Shown piece by piece: positions 5,283 through 13,555 of a stretch of 17,091 bases of DNA (the first letter of the stretch is position 1; every line of letters starts with the position of its first letter). The notes beneath the pieces were generated by a model. It worked only from the letters and a program-made list of their open reading frames with translations. It did no database searches and had not been told where the DNA came from. The translations under genes and the position numbers were made by a program. The stretch is from NCBI GenBank assembly GCA_036641735.1, contig JAVWEG010000049.1:1-17091 (forward strand), read 5' to 3'. The DNA is from JAGPHI01 sp036641735 (GTDB lineage: Bacteria > Bacillota > Clostridia > Oscillospirales > Ruminococcaceae).

Positions 5283-5847
5283 AGATAGATGTCTTTTAAT
5301 ACTATCAGGCCCATCTGGTTCGGGAAAAGATACTGTAGTAAAGCGTTTAATGGAAATTCATAATGGTATGGAAATATCGGTATCGGCTACTACACGAGAA
5401 AAACGTGCAGGTGAAACAGAAGGCGAAAGCTATTATTTTATTACAAAAGAAACTTTTGAAGAAAAAATCGCCAGAGGAAAGATATTAGAATATACTTGTT
5501 ATTGCGGTAATTATTACGGTACTCCAAAATCGGAGATTGATACAAGATTGCAAAAAAATATCACTACTTTATTGGTGATAGAAGTGCAAGGCGCGTCAAA
5601 TATCAAACGTTTGTATCCGGACTGTACCACTGTATTTGTGCGGCCGCCAAGCTACGAAGAATTGTCTCGGCGTTTACACGGCAGAGGCACTGAAGACGAG
5701 GATAAAATAACTGCACGTTTGCAAAGAGCCGTTGAAGAAATGAATTATGCTGTGGATTATGATTTCGTAGTAGTGAATGATGATGTGGATAAATGTGCCG
5801 ATGAAATATATGCAATATTAAAGCAAAGACAAAGCGAGAGTAAATAA
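5272..5847 (+). CDS. gmk: Guanylate kinase
   Basis: A 191-residue guanylate kinase, converting GMP and ATP to GDP and ADP in cytosolic purine nucleotide metabolism. The P-loop GPSGSGKDT is at residues 13-21. GMP-binding signature elements SVSATTREKRAGETEGESYYF and EYTCYCGNYYGTPKSEI follow, then the lid region RLHGRGTEDEDKITARL and a C-terminal NDDVDKCADEI. The length is normal. Its start overlaps the end of remA by 11 bp. The best Shine-Dalgarno (GGAGG at 5255-5259) is 12 nt from ATG 5272 and 15 nt from the alternative ATG 5275, so the first is preferred. Confidence 0.96.
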   Translation: MMNKDRCLLILSGPSGSGKDTVVKRLMEIHNGMEISVSATTREKRAGETEGESYYFITKETFEEKIARGKILEYTCYCGNYYGTPKSEIDTRLQKNITTLLVIEVQGASNIKRLYPDCTTVFVRPPSYEELSRRLHGRGTEDEDKITARLQRAVEEMNYAVDYDFVVVNDDVDKCADEIYAILKQRQSESK

Positions 5848-5862
5848 AGCTACAGTACGGGG

Positions 5863-8118
5863 GTGACGAAGATAGCTGTTACTGTACAGGTGGCGGTAAA
5901 CAACGCCACCTTTCATTTTGATAAATTATATACCTATCTCGTGCCTGCGCATCTGCAAAATCAGGTTTTTGTTGGCAGTATGGTACTGGTTCCATTTGGC
6001 TACGGTACATCTGCGCGTATGGGAGTAGTGCTGGGAACAAAAGAATTAACAGAAGATATAACGCTAAAGAGTATATTTGATGTAGCACCTGAAGGAGCAT
6101 CTCTTACAGGTGAATTGCTTGATTTAGTTTATTATTTAAAGGAAATGACCTTTTGCACATATTATGATGCGGTAAAAGCTGTTATTCCGTATGGCGCACA
6201 ATATAAAGCTGTGAGTACAGGCAATTTGCCAAAGCTTCAAAAACAAATATCGCAGCATAAGCAAACTGTATATTCGATAAACTGTATTAATACAAAGCTT
6301 ACACTAAAGCAGCAAATGGCAATAGATATAATTAAGGACGGAGAAACTCCGCGCAGCGTATTAGTAAATAGTGGTGTTTCTAAAGCCGTACTGGATAATA
6401 TGTGTAAAAAAGGCATATTATCTGATCGTGAAATAGATAAAAGTGTTTTATTGTATGATGATATAATAGCAAAAAGTGACCCGATTGTCTTATCAAATTC
6501 ACAGCAAATTGTATTTGATAAATTAAAAGAAGATTTAAATAAAGGTGTATTTAAAAAAGCTCTTTTATATGGAATAACTTCAAGCGGAAAAACATTGATA
6601 TTCATAAAGCTTATAGAAGAAGTAATTAATATGGGCCGACAAGCAATTGTGCTGGTGCCTGAAATATCGCTTACTCCACAGATGATATATCGTTTAAAAG
6701 GATTTTTTGGAGATAGAGTTGCTGTGCAACATTCTGCTCTTAGCAATACCGAAAGATTGCTACAGTGGCTGCAAATACAAAAAGGTGAAGCAGATATTGT
6801 AGTAGGCACGCGTAGTGCGATTTTTGCACCATTATCAAAATTAGGCCTTATAATTATAGATGAAGAACAAGAACATACTTATCATTCAGATTCATCTCCA
6901 AGATATGATGCACGTGATATTGCTAAAAAACGTGCATTTGCGAATAATTCATTGTTGGTTTTAGCATCGGCTACCCCATCTACAGAAACATATTACGAAG
7001 CCAATACGGGTAAAATGGAGCTGCTGGAATTAAATGAGCGCTATAATAATATGCCGCTGCCTAAAGTAAAGCTGGTAGATATGCGAACGGAGCTTGCGAG
7101 TGGAAACACAAGCTCTATCAGCACGGAATTAGCAAACGAAATACAGTATAACTTAGATAATAGTAAGCAAACAATTTTATTGTTAAACAGACGAGGCTAC
7201 AAAACCGTAGGAGTGTGCGCATCGTGTTGCAAGGCGCTTAAATGCAGCGCTTGCTCTGTACCGCTAGTGTATCATAAAGCACAAGATAGATTATTGTGTC
7301 ATTATTGCGGTAAAAGCATATCACCGATACCGGAAATATGCCCTGAATGTGGTGGGAAAATAAGATATACTGGTTTTGGCACACAAAGGATAGAAGAAGA
7401 ATTAGAAATATTATTTCCTAAAGCAAGAGTGTTGAGAATGGATTTGGATACTACCGGTCGTAAAAACTCGCACGAGCAAATGCTAAAAAAGTTTGCAAAT
7501 TGTGAGTATGATATAATGATTGGTACGCAAATGGTGGCAAAAGGTCTTGACTTTGAAAAAGTAACGTTAGTTGGGGTACTTGGAATAGATCAATTATTAT
7601 TTGCGCAAGGATATAAAGCTTTTGAAAATGTGTTTTCTCTGGTAACTCAAGTAGTGGGCAGAGGCGGCAGAGCCGATGAACCGGGCAGAGCAATTATTCA
7701 AACGGTTGACCCTATTAACCCAGTGCTTAATTTGGCGGCAAAACAAGATTACAAAGCATTTTATAACGAAGAAATATCTTTCAGACATATTAATCTTTAT
7801 CCTCCGTTTTGCACGATTTGTATGGCAGGTTTTAATGGGAAAACGGAGGAGAATACTTTGTTTGCCGCAAAAAATTTTGCTAACATATTAACGTGTAAAG
7901 CTAAATTGATTAACAGATTGCCTTTGCGTGTACTGGGGCCTGCACCAATGAGCATATTAATGATTAATAATAGCTATAGATATAAGCTTACTATAAAATG
8001 CAAAAATGATAATCACTTTCGTACGCTTATGGCTAGTGTATTAGAAGAATATAATAAAGCAGGATTAGTAACAAAAGCATCAGTATATCTGGATTTTCAC
8101 AGCGATGCTGATATATAA
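5863..8118 (+). CDS. priA: Primosomal replication-restart helicase PriA
   Basis: A 751-residue superfamily-2 helicase that recognises stalled forks and loads the replicative helicase. Order: N-terminal 3'-DNA-binding domain (about 1-110, FDKLYTYLVP and GSMVLVPFG), winged-helix region, Walker A GITSSGKT (237-244), motif II DEEQ (333-336, where many PriA proteins have DEEH), SATPSTET, and NRRGY. Zinc-binding cysteine pairs follow at 452/455, 461/464, 479/482 and 493/496. Helicase motifs V and VI come next, as MIGTQMVAKGLDF and QVVGRGGRA, then the C-terminal domain. Start: GTG 5863 is the only plausible codon near the family start, but it lies inside a GGGGGTGA that itself looks like a Shine-Dalgarno, so initiation is uncertain. 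It follows gmk after 15 bp, without rpoZ or coaBC between. Confidence 0.96.
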   Translation: MTKIAVTVQVAVNNATFHFDKLYTYLVPAHLQNQVFVGSMVLVPFGYGTSARMGVVLGTKELTEDITLKSIFDVAPEGASLTGELLDLVYYLKEMTFCTYYDAVKAVIPYGAQYKAVSTGNLPKLQKQISQHKQTVYSINCINTKLTLKQQMAIDIIKDGETPRSVLVNSGVSKAVLDNMCKKGILSDREIDKSVLLYDDIIAKSDPIVLSNSQQIVFDKLKEDLNKGVFKKALLYGITSSGKTLIFIKLIEEVINMGRQAIVLVPEISLTPQMIYRLKGFFGDRVAVQHSALSNTERLLQWLQIQKGEADIVVGTRSAIFAPLSKLGLIIIDEEQEHTYHSDSSPRYDARDIAKKRAFANNSLLVLASATPSTETYYEANTGKMELLELNERYNNMPLPKVKLVDMRTELASGNTSSISTELANEIQYNLDNSKQTILLLNRRGYKTVGVCASCCKALKCSACSVPLVYHKAQDRLLCHYCGKSISPIPEICPECGGKIRYTGFGTQRIEEELEILFPKARVLRMDLDTTGRKNSHEQMLKKFANCEYDIMIGTQMVAKGLDFEKVTLVGVLGIDQLLFAQGYKAFENVFSLVTQVVGRGGRADEPGRAIIQTVDPINPVLNLAAKQDYKAFYNEEISFRHINLYPPFCTICMAGFNGKTEENTLFAAKNFANILTCKAKLINRLPLRVLGPAPMSILMINNSYRYKLTIKCKNDNHFRTLMASVLEEYNKAGLVTKASVYLDFHSDADI

Positions 8119-8136
8119 TATTTAGGAGGATAAATA

Positions 8137-8667
8137 ATGGCATTACGTACTATAGTAACAGAGGGAGACCCAATATTAAACAAAACAGCAAGAGCTGTTA
8201 CCAATTTTGATGAAAGATTATGGCAATTATTAGATGATATGAAAGAAACGCTTTTAGTAGAGAGCGGCGTCGGTTTGGCTGCTCCGCAGGTAGGAGTTTT
8301 GAGACGAGTTTTTATTTGTCTTGATGCTAAAAATGTTGAATTGTCTGAAAATGAAATTAACGATGAAGAATACAATCCTGAATTTTTGGAATTTGTAAAT
8401 CCGGAAATTATTTCTAAAGAAGGCGATGTGCTGGCATACGAGGGTTGCTTGTCTTTCCCGGGACATAATGCTGCAATCCATCGTCCTGAAAAAGTGAAAA
8501 TTCGCGCATTTGACCGTTTTGGAAATCCATTTACAATGGAAGGTACTGAAATGTTGGCTAGGTGTATGTGCCACGAGAATAATCATCTTGATGGTGTTAC
8601 AATAATGGAGCTTGCAGAATATTTCTTTGAAGACCAAGATGATGACGACTCGGAGGATGATGAATGA
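8137..8667 (+). CDS. def: Peptide deformylase
   Basis: A 176-residue metallo-deformylase, removing the formyl group from the N-terminal Met of new proteins. All three family motifs are present: GVGLAAPQVG (residues 44-53), EGCLSFPG (102-109) with the metal ligand C104, and HENNH (146-150) giving metal ligands H146 and H150 and the catalytic E147. An insert after the first motif (ELSENEINDEEYNPE) and a strongly acidic C-terminal tail are lineage features. A good AGGAGG Shine-Dalgarno lies 7 nt before the ATG. It overlaps fmt by 4 bp (ATGA), which couples the enzymes that add and remove the formyl group. Confidence 0.96.
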   Translation: MALRTIVTEGDPILNKTARAVTNFDERLWQLLDDMKETLLVESGVGLAAPQVGVLRRVFICLDAKNVELSENEINDEEYNPEFLEFVNPEIISKEGDVLAYEGCLSFPGHNAAIHRPEKVKIRAFDRFGNPFTMEGTEMLARCMCHENNHLDGVTIMELAEYFFEDQDDDDSEDDE

Positions 8668-9581
8668 ATTTAATATTTATGGGTACTCCGGATATTGCCG
8701 CGGAGAGCTTAGACACACTGTTAAAATGCGGACATAATATTTCTTGCGTATTTACACGCGAGGATAAACCGGTAGGGCGCAAGCAAATACTAACTGCGCC
8801 ACCTGTAAAGGAATTAGCCATTACACATAATATACCTGTAATGCAGCCGAAAAGTTTACGTAATAATGAGATTATAGAGAAAATTGCAGCTTTAAATCCG
8901 GATTTGATAGTAGTAGTAGCGTACGGAAGAATATTACCAAAAGAAATACTAGATATACCGCGTTACGGCTGCATTAATTTACACGTGTCGTTATTGCCTA
9001 TGTATCGTGGCGCAGCGCCAATACAGTGGTCTATAATCAACGGCGACAGCAAGACAGGTGTTACCATTCAGTATATGAGTGAAGGCATTGATGAAGGTGA
9101 TATTATTACTGTAGCCCCTGTGGATATTGGCATTAATGAGACGAGCAAAGAGCTGTTTGAAAAAGTGTCAAAGCTAGGGGCACAGACTTTGTGCGATACA
9201 ATAGAAGACATAAAGTGCGGTAAAGCGCAGCGTATAGCGCAAGATGCAAGCAAAGCCACATTTGCACCAATGCTTAATAAAGAAATAGCTAATATTGATT
9301 TTAATATGTCTTATATTAAATTACATAATTTAATCAGAGGATTAAACCCGTGGCCGATAGCAAGATTTATTTACGATAATAAACAAATTAAAATTTTGAA
9401 AACCAGATGTACCGATGAAAGCGCCGATAAATGTGGTACAGTTATATCTATAAATCCACTTACAATAGCGTGTAAAGATGGCGCTGTAATTTTAGATGAA
9501 GTAATTCCGCAAGGCAGTAAGCTTATGAGTGGAGCGCAGTGGGCGGCAGGTAAACGATTGGCAGTAGGACAAATTTTATAA
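8664..9581 (+). CDS. fmt: Methionyl-tRNA formyltransferase
   Basis: A 305-residue enzyme that formylates Met on initiator tRNA using 10-formyl-tetrahydrofolate. The N-terminal formyltransferase domain (about 1-190) shows N105 and H107 in INLHVSLLP, followed by YRGAAPIQWSI, and the catalytic D143 in GIDEGD. The C-terminal OB-like domain (about 205-300) contains RGLNPWPIARF. The length and motifs are complete. Start ATG overlaps the def stop as ATGA; GGAGG lies at the end of def. It is the end of the first transcription block, since a new promoter follows before the next gene. Confidence 0.96.
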   Translation: MNLIFMGTPDIAAESLDTLLKCGHNISCVFTREDKPVGRKQILTAPPVKELAITHNIPVMQPKSLRNNEIIEKIAALNPDLIVVVAYGRILPKEILDIPRYGCINLHVSLLPMYRGAAPIQWSIINGDSKTGVTIQYMSEGIDEGDIITVAPVDIGINETSKELFEKVSKLGAQTLCDTIEDIKCGKAQRIAQDASKATFAPMLNKEIANIDFNMSYIKLHNLIRGLNPWPIARFIYDNKQIKILKTRCTDESADKCGTVISINPLTIACKDGAVILDEVIPQGSKLMSGAQWAAGKRLAVGQIL

Positions 9582-9646
9582 GTTTATAAAGTGTTTACAA
9601 AATATCTAAATATTGCAACTGTGCTTGTATTATACTAATGATGGCA

Positions 9647-9671
9647 TAATATATGATATAATCATATATTA
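9647..9671. repeat. Perfect 25-bp palindrome overlapping a promoter
   Basis: Arms 9647-9657 and 9661-9671 are perfect 11-bp complements around the centre ATA (9658-9660). The whole is AT-only apart from one G and one C. It contains the extended -10 and the expected transcription start, and ends about 15 bp before the Shine-Dalgarno of the next gene. It could be an operator for a dimeric regulator, or chance symmetry of AT-rich DNA. Confidence 0.6.
9654..9662 (+). promoter_or_regulatory. Extended -10 promoter of the zinc peptidase gene
   Basis: TGATATAAT is a perfect TGnTATAAT. No -35 at 17 nt spacing is convincing (ACTAAT at 9634-9639), as is common for extended -10 promoters. The predicted start is near 9669. 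It lies in the 115-bp gap after fmt and could start transcription of the zinc peptidase and downstream genes. Confidence 0.5.
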
Positions 9672-9696
9672 ATACAAGCTAAATATGGAGGACAAT

Positions 9697-10389
9697 ATGT
9701 TTTATGGAATAGATAGGTATTATCTTATATTGGTTGTACCGGCATTGCTTATTTCTATGTACGCACAATGGAAGGTATCCAGTACATTTAAAGCTTTTTC
9801 AAGTACAGCCACACGCAGTGGGCTGACTGGTGCGGGAATAGCACGTAAAATATTGGATTTGAATGGTTTGCAAAATGTGCGAGTAGAGCGGATAGCAGGT
9901 AATTTAACCGACCATTATGATCCAAGAGATAATGTAGTAAGGCTGTCGGATACAGTATACGGCAGTGCAAGTATATCGGCTGTAGGAGTAGCAGCGCACG
10001 AAACAGGACACGCGGTGCAGCACGCTACTAAATATGTACCGATGAGAATACGTGCCGCCATAATACCGGCAACAAATATTGGTTCAAAGTTATCGATACC
10101 GCTTGTAATGTTTGGGCTTCTTTTTAGCATACCAATGCTAACAGAAATTGGCATTATATTTTTCTCTCTTTCCACTGTATTTCAGCTAGTGACATTACCG
10201 GTGGAATTTAATGCAAGCCACCGAGCAATAGCTACATTAGATAGTACCGGACTTGTAAGTGATGTAGAAAAATCCGGTGTTCGTAAGGTGCTTACAGCAG
10301 CGGCTCTTACGTATGTAGCGGCTTTATTAGTGGCAATTGCGCAGCTTTTGCGGCTAGTATTATTATTTGGCAGACATAACGACGACTAA
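9697..10389 (+). CDS. Membrane zinc metallopeptidase, YugP-like
   Basis: A 230-residue member of the YugP (peptidase, neutral zinc metallopeptidase) family. The HExxH metal site is at residues 101-105 in AAHETGHAVQH. An N-terminal membrane helix lies at about 8-25. After the motif, hydrophobic segments at about 125-150 and 150-173 and a last one at about 200-225 make a multi-helix membrane protein, with LPVEFNASHRA (about 172-182) as the conserved downstream block. Start: GGAGG at 9687-9691 is 5 nt from ATG 9697; the ATG at 9685 overlaps it and is rejected. Its substrate is unknown. In many clostridia a gene of this type stands between fmt and rsmB, as here. Confidence 0.88.
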   Translation: MFYGIDRYYLILVVPALLISMYAQWKVSSTFKAFSSTATRSGLTGAGIARKILDLNGLQNVRVERIAGNLTDHYDPRDNVVRLSDTVYGSASISAVGVAAHETGHAVQHATKYVPMRIRAAIIPATNIGSKLSIPLVMFGLLFSIPMLTEIGIIFFSLSTVFQLVTLPVEFNASHRAIATLDSTGLVSDVEKSGVRKVLTAAALTYVAALLVAIAQLLRLVLLFGRHNDD

Positions 10390-10409
10390 AAGCTAAATGT
10401 AAAGGGGAA

Positions 10410-10434
10410 GCGCTAAAAAGTAAAACATTAGCGC
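10410..10434 (+). promoter_or_regulatory. Hairpin between the rsmB Shine-Dalgarno and its start codon
   Basis: GCGCTAA (10410-10416) and TTAGCGC (10428-10434) form a 7-bp stem with an 11-nt loop. AAAGGGGAA lies just before it and the ATG 8 nt after it. Folding would cut the distance from GGGG to ATG from 35 nt to about 10 nt, so it could act as a structured spacer. No T-run follows, so it is not a terminator. Confidence 0.45.
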
Positions 10435-10442
10435 AATGGAAT

Positions 10443-11750
10443 ATGGATAACGCACGCAGAACTGCGGTACTGGCACTGGTAAAGCAAGAAAATAACGGAT
10501 ATTCAAATATAATTTTATCTAATATACTAAACAACTTTGAGGGTACTGTAAAAGATAGAGCGTTTGTAAGTGCTTTGTTTTACGGTACGCTTGAACGTAG
10601 AATTACATTGGATTTTATTTTATCACCAATGCTAAAAAAGCCTATTGATAAACTTGATGCAGAGGTAAGAGCAATATTAAGATGTGGGTTATATCAAGCA
10701 AAATTTATGACATCTGTGCCATTATCTGCCGCAGTAAACGAAAGTGTTGCTTTGGCTAGAGCGCTTGGAAAAACAAGCGCTTCCGGTCTTGTTAATGCTG
10801 TGCTGCGTAAAGCGGCTGCAATAAACATAGATGAGATGCAGTTTGCAAATGAGCTGGATAGGCTTGCTTGCTTATATGCAGTGACACCGCAAATCGCAAA
10901 AGTATTTATTAAAGAATTTGGAATAGATGCCGAAAATGAATTAAAAGCTACATTTAATAAAACACCATTATGTATACGAGTAAATACGCTCGCTACTACA
11001 ATTGAAGATATGGAAGAATTGTATGCAAAGCAAAATATTAAAACCGAACGTGGCTCTATAGATGCTTGTTTATACGTTGATTATAAGGGCGATATAACAG
11101 CTACAAAAGCATTTAGAAATGGGCTGTTTCATATTCAGGGAGAAGCATCTCAGTTAGCTTGTGCTGCATTATCGCCGAAAAGTAAATGTAAAGTAATTGA
11201 CCTTTGCAGCGCTCCGGGGGGAAAAGCAGCAACTTTGGCTCAATATATGGGTAACGAAGGAGAGCTTATCTGCTGTGATTCTGCACTTAACAGACTTTCG
11301 TTAATTGACACATTGCTTTTACGAAACAAAATAACTTGTGCAAAAGTAATGCAAAACAATGCGGAAAAATTTAACAATGAATTATGTGATGCTGATTATG
11401 TACTTTGTGATGTGCCTTGTTCGGGATTAGGTGTTATATCTCAAAAGCCTGATATTCGTTTTAAAACTCTTGATAAATTAAACGAGCTTATAGATTTACA
11501 ACAAAAAATATTGCGAACTGCAGCACAATACGTAAAAAAAGGCGGAAAATTAGTTTATTCAACTTGTACCATTAACAGCGATGAAAATGCAAATATAATC
11601 AATAAATTTATTGAGGATAATAAGGATTTTGTTTTATGTGATATTAAAAACATACATAAAAAAGCAAAAATTCAGAATAAAATGATGATTTTTACACCAT
11701 ATTCTTCCGAACTTGATGGATTTTTTGTGGCAAGTTTAGAAAGATTGTGA
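10443..11750 (+). CDS. rsmB: 16S rRNA (cytosine-967-C5)-methyltransferase
   Basis: A 435-residue RsmB (Sun/Fmu) protein that methylates C967 (E. coli numbering) of 16S rRNA with S-adenosylmethionine. Residues about 1-135 form the NusB-like RNA-binding domain (RAFVSALFYGTLERRITLDFIL). The methyltransferase part shows motif I DLCSAPGGKAA (253-263), motif IV DVPCSGLG with C326 (in PCS) and motif VI STCTI with C375, the nucleophile pair of the m5C enzymes. It ends with DGFFVA. It is full length. The only ATG that fits the family N-terminus is 10443; the nearest Shine-Dalgarno is beyond a hairpin. RlmN follows after 4 bp. Confidence 0.95.
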   Translation: MDNARRTAVLALVKQENNGYSNIILSNILNNFEGTVKDRAFVSALFYGTLERRITLDFILSPMLKKPIDKLDAEVRAILRCGLYQAKFMTSVPLSAAVNESVALARALGKTSASGLVNAVLRKAAAINIDEMQFANELDRLACLYAVTPQIAKVFIKEFGIDAENELKATFNKTPLCIRVNTLATTIEDMEELYAKQNIKTERGSIDACLYVDYKGDITATKAFRNGLFHIQGEASQLACAALSPKSKCKVIDLCSAPGGKAATLAQYMGNEGELICCDSALNRLSLIDTLLLRNKITCAKVMQNNAEKFNNELCDADYVLCDVPCSGLGVISQKPDIRFKTLDKLNELIDLQQKILRTAAQYVKKGGKLVYSTCTINSDENANIINKFIEDNKDFVLCDIKNIHKKAKIQNKMMIFTPYSSELDGFFVASLERL

Positions 11751-11754
11751 TAAA

Positions 11755-12807
11755 ATGGATAAATGCAGTATTATTTCATATACAATGCAAGAATTAAGTG
11801 AGATTATAAAAGAAATCGGTCAGCCTGCTTTTAGAGCAAAGCAGCTATTTGTTTGGCTACATTCTAAAAATGTAGAGAGTTTTAGCGAAATGACTAATTT
11901 GCCAAAAACTTTATTAAAGCAGTTGGACGACAAATATTATATTGAAAAACTAAATATTAAACGTAAACAAGAAGCGAAAGACGGAACAATTAAGTATTTA
12001 TTTGAGCTTGCAGACAAAAATTGTATAGAAACTGTATTGATGAGATATCATTACGGTAATACTGTTTGCGTATCCACACAAGTAGGGTGCCGAATGGGAT
12101 GTAAATTTTGCGCTTCTACTAAAGGCGGACTAGTACGTAACCTTACAGCAGGAGAAATTTTAAGTGAAATATATGCGGTACAGCACGATATAAATGAGCG
12201 TGTGTCCCATATTGTGCTAATGGGAATAGGCGAACCATTAGATAATTACGATAATGTTATGAGCTTTTTGCGCAATATATCTTGCGACGATGGTGCAAAT
12301 ATCGGTATGCGTAATATCAGCTTATCCACTTGCGGTATAGTGCCACAGATAGAGAGGCTGCAAAAAGAACATTTAGGTATTACATTATCGATTTCTTTAC
12401 ACGCTCCCACTAATGAGCTTCGCAGTGGAATGATGCCGATAAATGACGCATATCCATTAGAAAAGCTTATTGCTGCTTGCAGAGCTTACAACAATGAAAC
12501 GCACCGCCGTATTAGTTTTGAATATTCGATGGTAAAAGGTGTTAATGATACACAAGAGTGCGCTCAAAAGCTTGCAAAGCTTATAAAAGGTATGGGGGCG
12601 CATATCAATTTAATACCTATAAATCCCGTTGACGGGTCACCATACACGGCTACTGATGATGCTAATGTAAAGCGGTTTGCAAATAGCTTGGAACAGCTAT
12701 CTGTAAATGCAACAATCAGACGAAGATTAGGTACTGAAATAAGTGCAGCGTGTGGACAGCTAAGGCGAGAGGTTGGGAGGGAAAGTGCAAATGAAACTGG
12801 CAGGTAA
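11755..12807 (+). CDS. rlmN: Dual-specificity RNA methyltransferase RlmN
   Basis: A 350-residue radical-SAM enzyme methylating C2 of A2503 in 23S rRNA and A37 in some tRNAs. The [4Fe-4S] motif is C112-x3-C116-x2-C119 (GCRMGCKFC). The mechanistic cysteines are C105, seven residues before the cluster (the E. coli C118 position), and C333 in AACGQL (the E. coli C355 position). MGIGEPLDNY and SLSTCGIVP are further family blocks. The N-terminal helical domain (about 5-70, PAFRAKQLFVWLHSK) is intact. The Shine-Dalgarno is weak. The last residues extend into the stp start by 17 bp. Confidence 0.96.
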   Translation: MDKCSIISYTMQELSEIIKEIGQPAFRAKQLFVWLHSKNVESFSEMTNLPKTLLKQLDDKYYIEKLNIKRKQEAKDGTIKYLFELADKNCIETVLMRYHYGNTVCVSTQVGCRMGCKFCASTKGGLVRNLTAGEILSEIYAVQHDINERVSHIVLMGIGEPLDNYDNVMSFLRNISCDDGANIGMRNISLSTCGIVPQIERLQKEHLGITLSISLHAPTNELRSGMMPINDAYPLEKLIAACRAYNNETHRRISFEYSMVKGVNDTQECAQKLAKLIKGMGAHINLIPINPVDGSPYTATDDANVKRFANSLEQLSVNATIRRRLGTEISAACGQLRREVGRESANETGR

Positions 12808-13555
12808 AACAGATATTGGCAACCAAAGGCACGAAAATCAAGATAATTACAGAGCTGGTCGTGAACAAAACGATACCGTTTGGGCAGTAGTATGTGATGG
12901 TATGGGTGGAGCTAGGGGCGGTAAACTTGCTTCTAACCTTGCGGCTGCACATATTGAAAATATATTTTCAAGCGAAATTAAAGCTGTGGATACTTCGGAA
13001 AAGCTGAGAGAATTTATATTGAGTACCATATCATCGGCAAATGCGCTAGTGTATAATACTGCACTAAAAGATTCAGCTATGCGAGGAATGGGTACGACAT
13101 TGGTTTGCGCAGTGGTGCAAAATAATTATCTTCATTATGCTAATGTAGGAGATTCTCGGCTTTACCTTTATAGAGACAATGAATTAATTCAGCTTACGCG
13201 AGACCATTCTATGGTACAGGAGCTTGTGGAGCAAGGCTCTATTACAGAATCCGAAGCATTTGTACATCCTCATAAAAACTTGATTACTCGCGCATTGGGA
13301 GTGCAGAGCGAAGTAGAGATAGACTATGCGGAGATAGAAGTACACGACGGTGAAGAATTGATATTGTGTTCTGACGGACTTTCAAATTATGTGTCTCTTA
13401 TGGATATGTCGGCTATAGTTAAAAATTGTGATTTTTTTGAACAATGTGAACAGCTTGTAAGCAAAGCTTTAAATGCCGGTGGACAAGATAATATTACGGC
13501 GGTGCTTATAGGTATAGAACAGCAAGATGCTTTTACGGAGGACAAAAATGGATAG
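12791..13555 (+). CDS. stp: PP2C-family serine/threonine phosphatase (Stp/PrpC)
   Basis: A 254-residue metal-dependent phosphatase that reverses phosphorylation by the PASTA kinase encoded next to it. Visible PPM motifs: HENQDNY near the N-terminus, VVCDGMGGARGG with the metal-binding aspartate, MGTTLVCA, VGDSRLYLYR, TRDHSMVQELVEQG, ITRALG, LILCSDGLSNYV and GGQDNITAVLI. Start: GGGAGG (12775-12780) is 10 nt from ATG 12791, which begins MKLAGKTDIG, the expected family start. In-frame TTG 12773 and GTG 12785 are on or too close to the Shine-Dalgarno. It overlaps rlmN by 17 bp and the kinase gene by 8 bp. Confidence 0.95.
   Translation: MKLAGKTDIGNQRHENQDNYRAGREQNDTVWAVVCDGMGGARGGKLASNLAAAHIENIFSSEIKAVDTSEKLREFILSTISSANALVYNTALKDSAMRGMGTTLVCAVVQNNYLHYANVGDSRLYLYRDNELIQLTRDHSMVQELVEQGSITESEAFVHPHKNLITRALGVQSEVEIDYAEIEVHDGEELILCSDGLSNYVSLMDMSAIVKNCDFFEQCEQLVSKALNAGGQDNITAVLIGIEQQDAFTEDKNG

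Noticed and set aside
6859..6870. DEEQ instead of DEEH in PriA motif II as a sign of inactivation
   Set aside because: Both acidic residues are kept and Q is tolerated in superfamily-2 motif II; all other helicase motifs are intact.
12773..12790. TTG 12773 or GTG 12785 as the stp start
   Set aside because: They overlap or crowd the GGGAGG site; ATG 12791 fits the family N-terminus and spacing.
13527..13547. ATG 13527 as the kinase start
   Set aside because: It precedes the GGAGG site; ATG 13548 is 6 nt after it and starts the typical kinase N-terminus.
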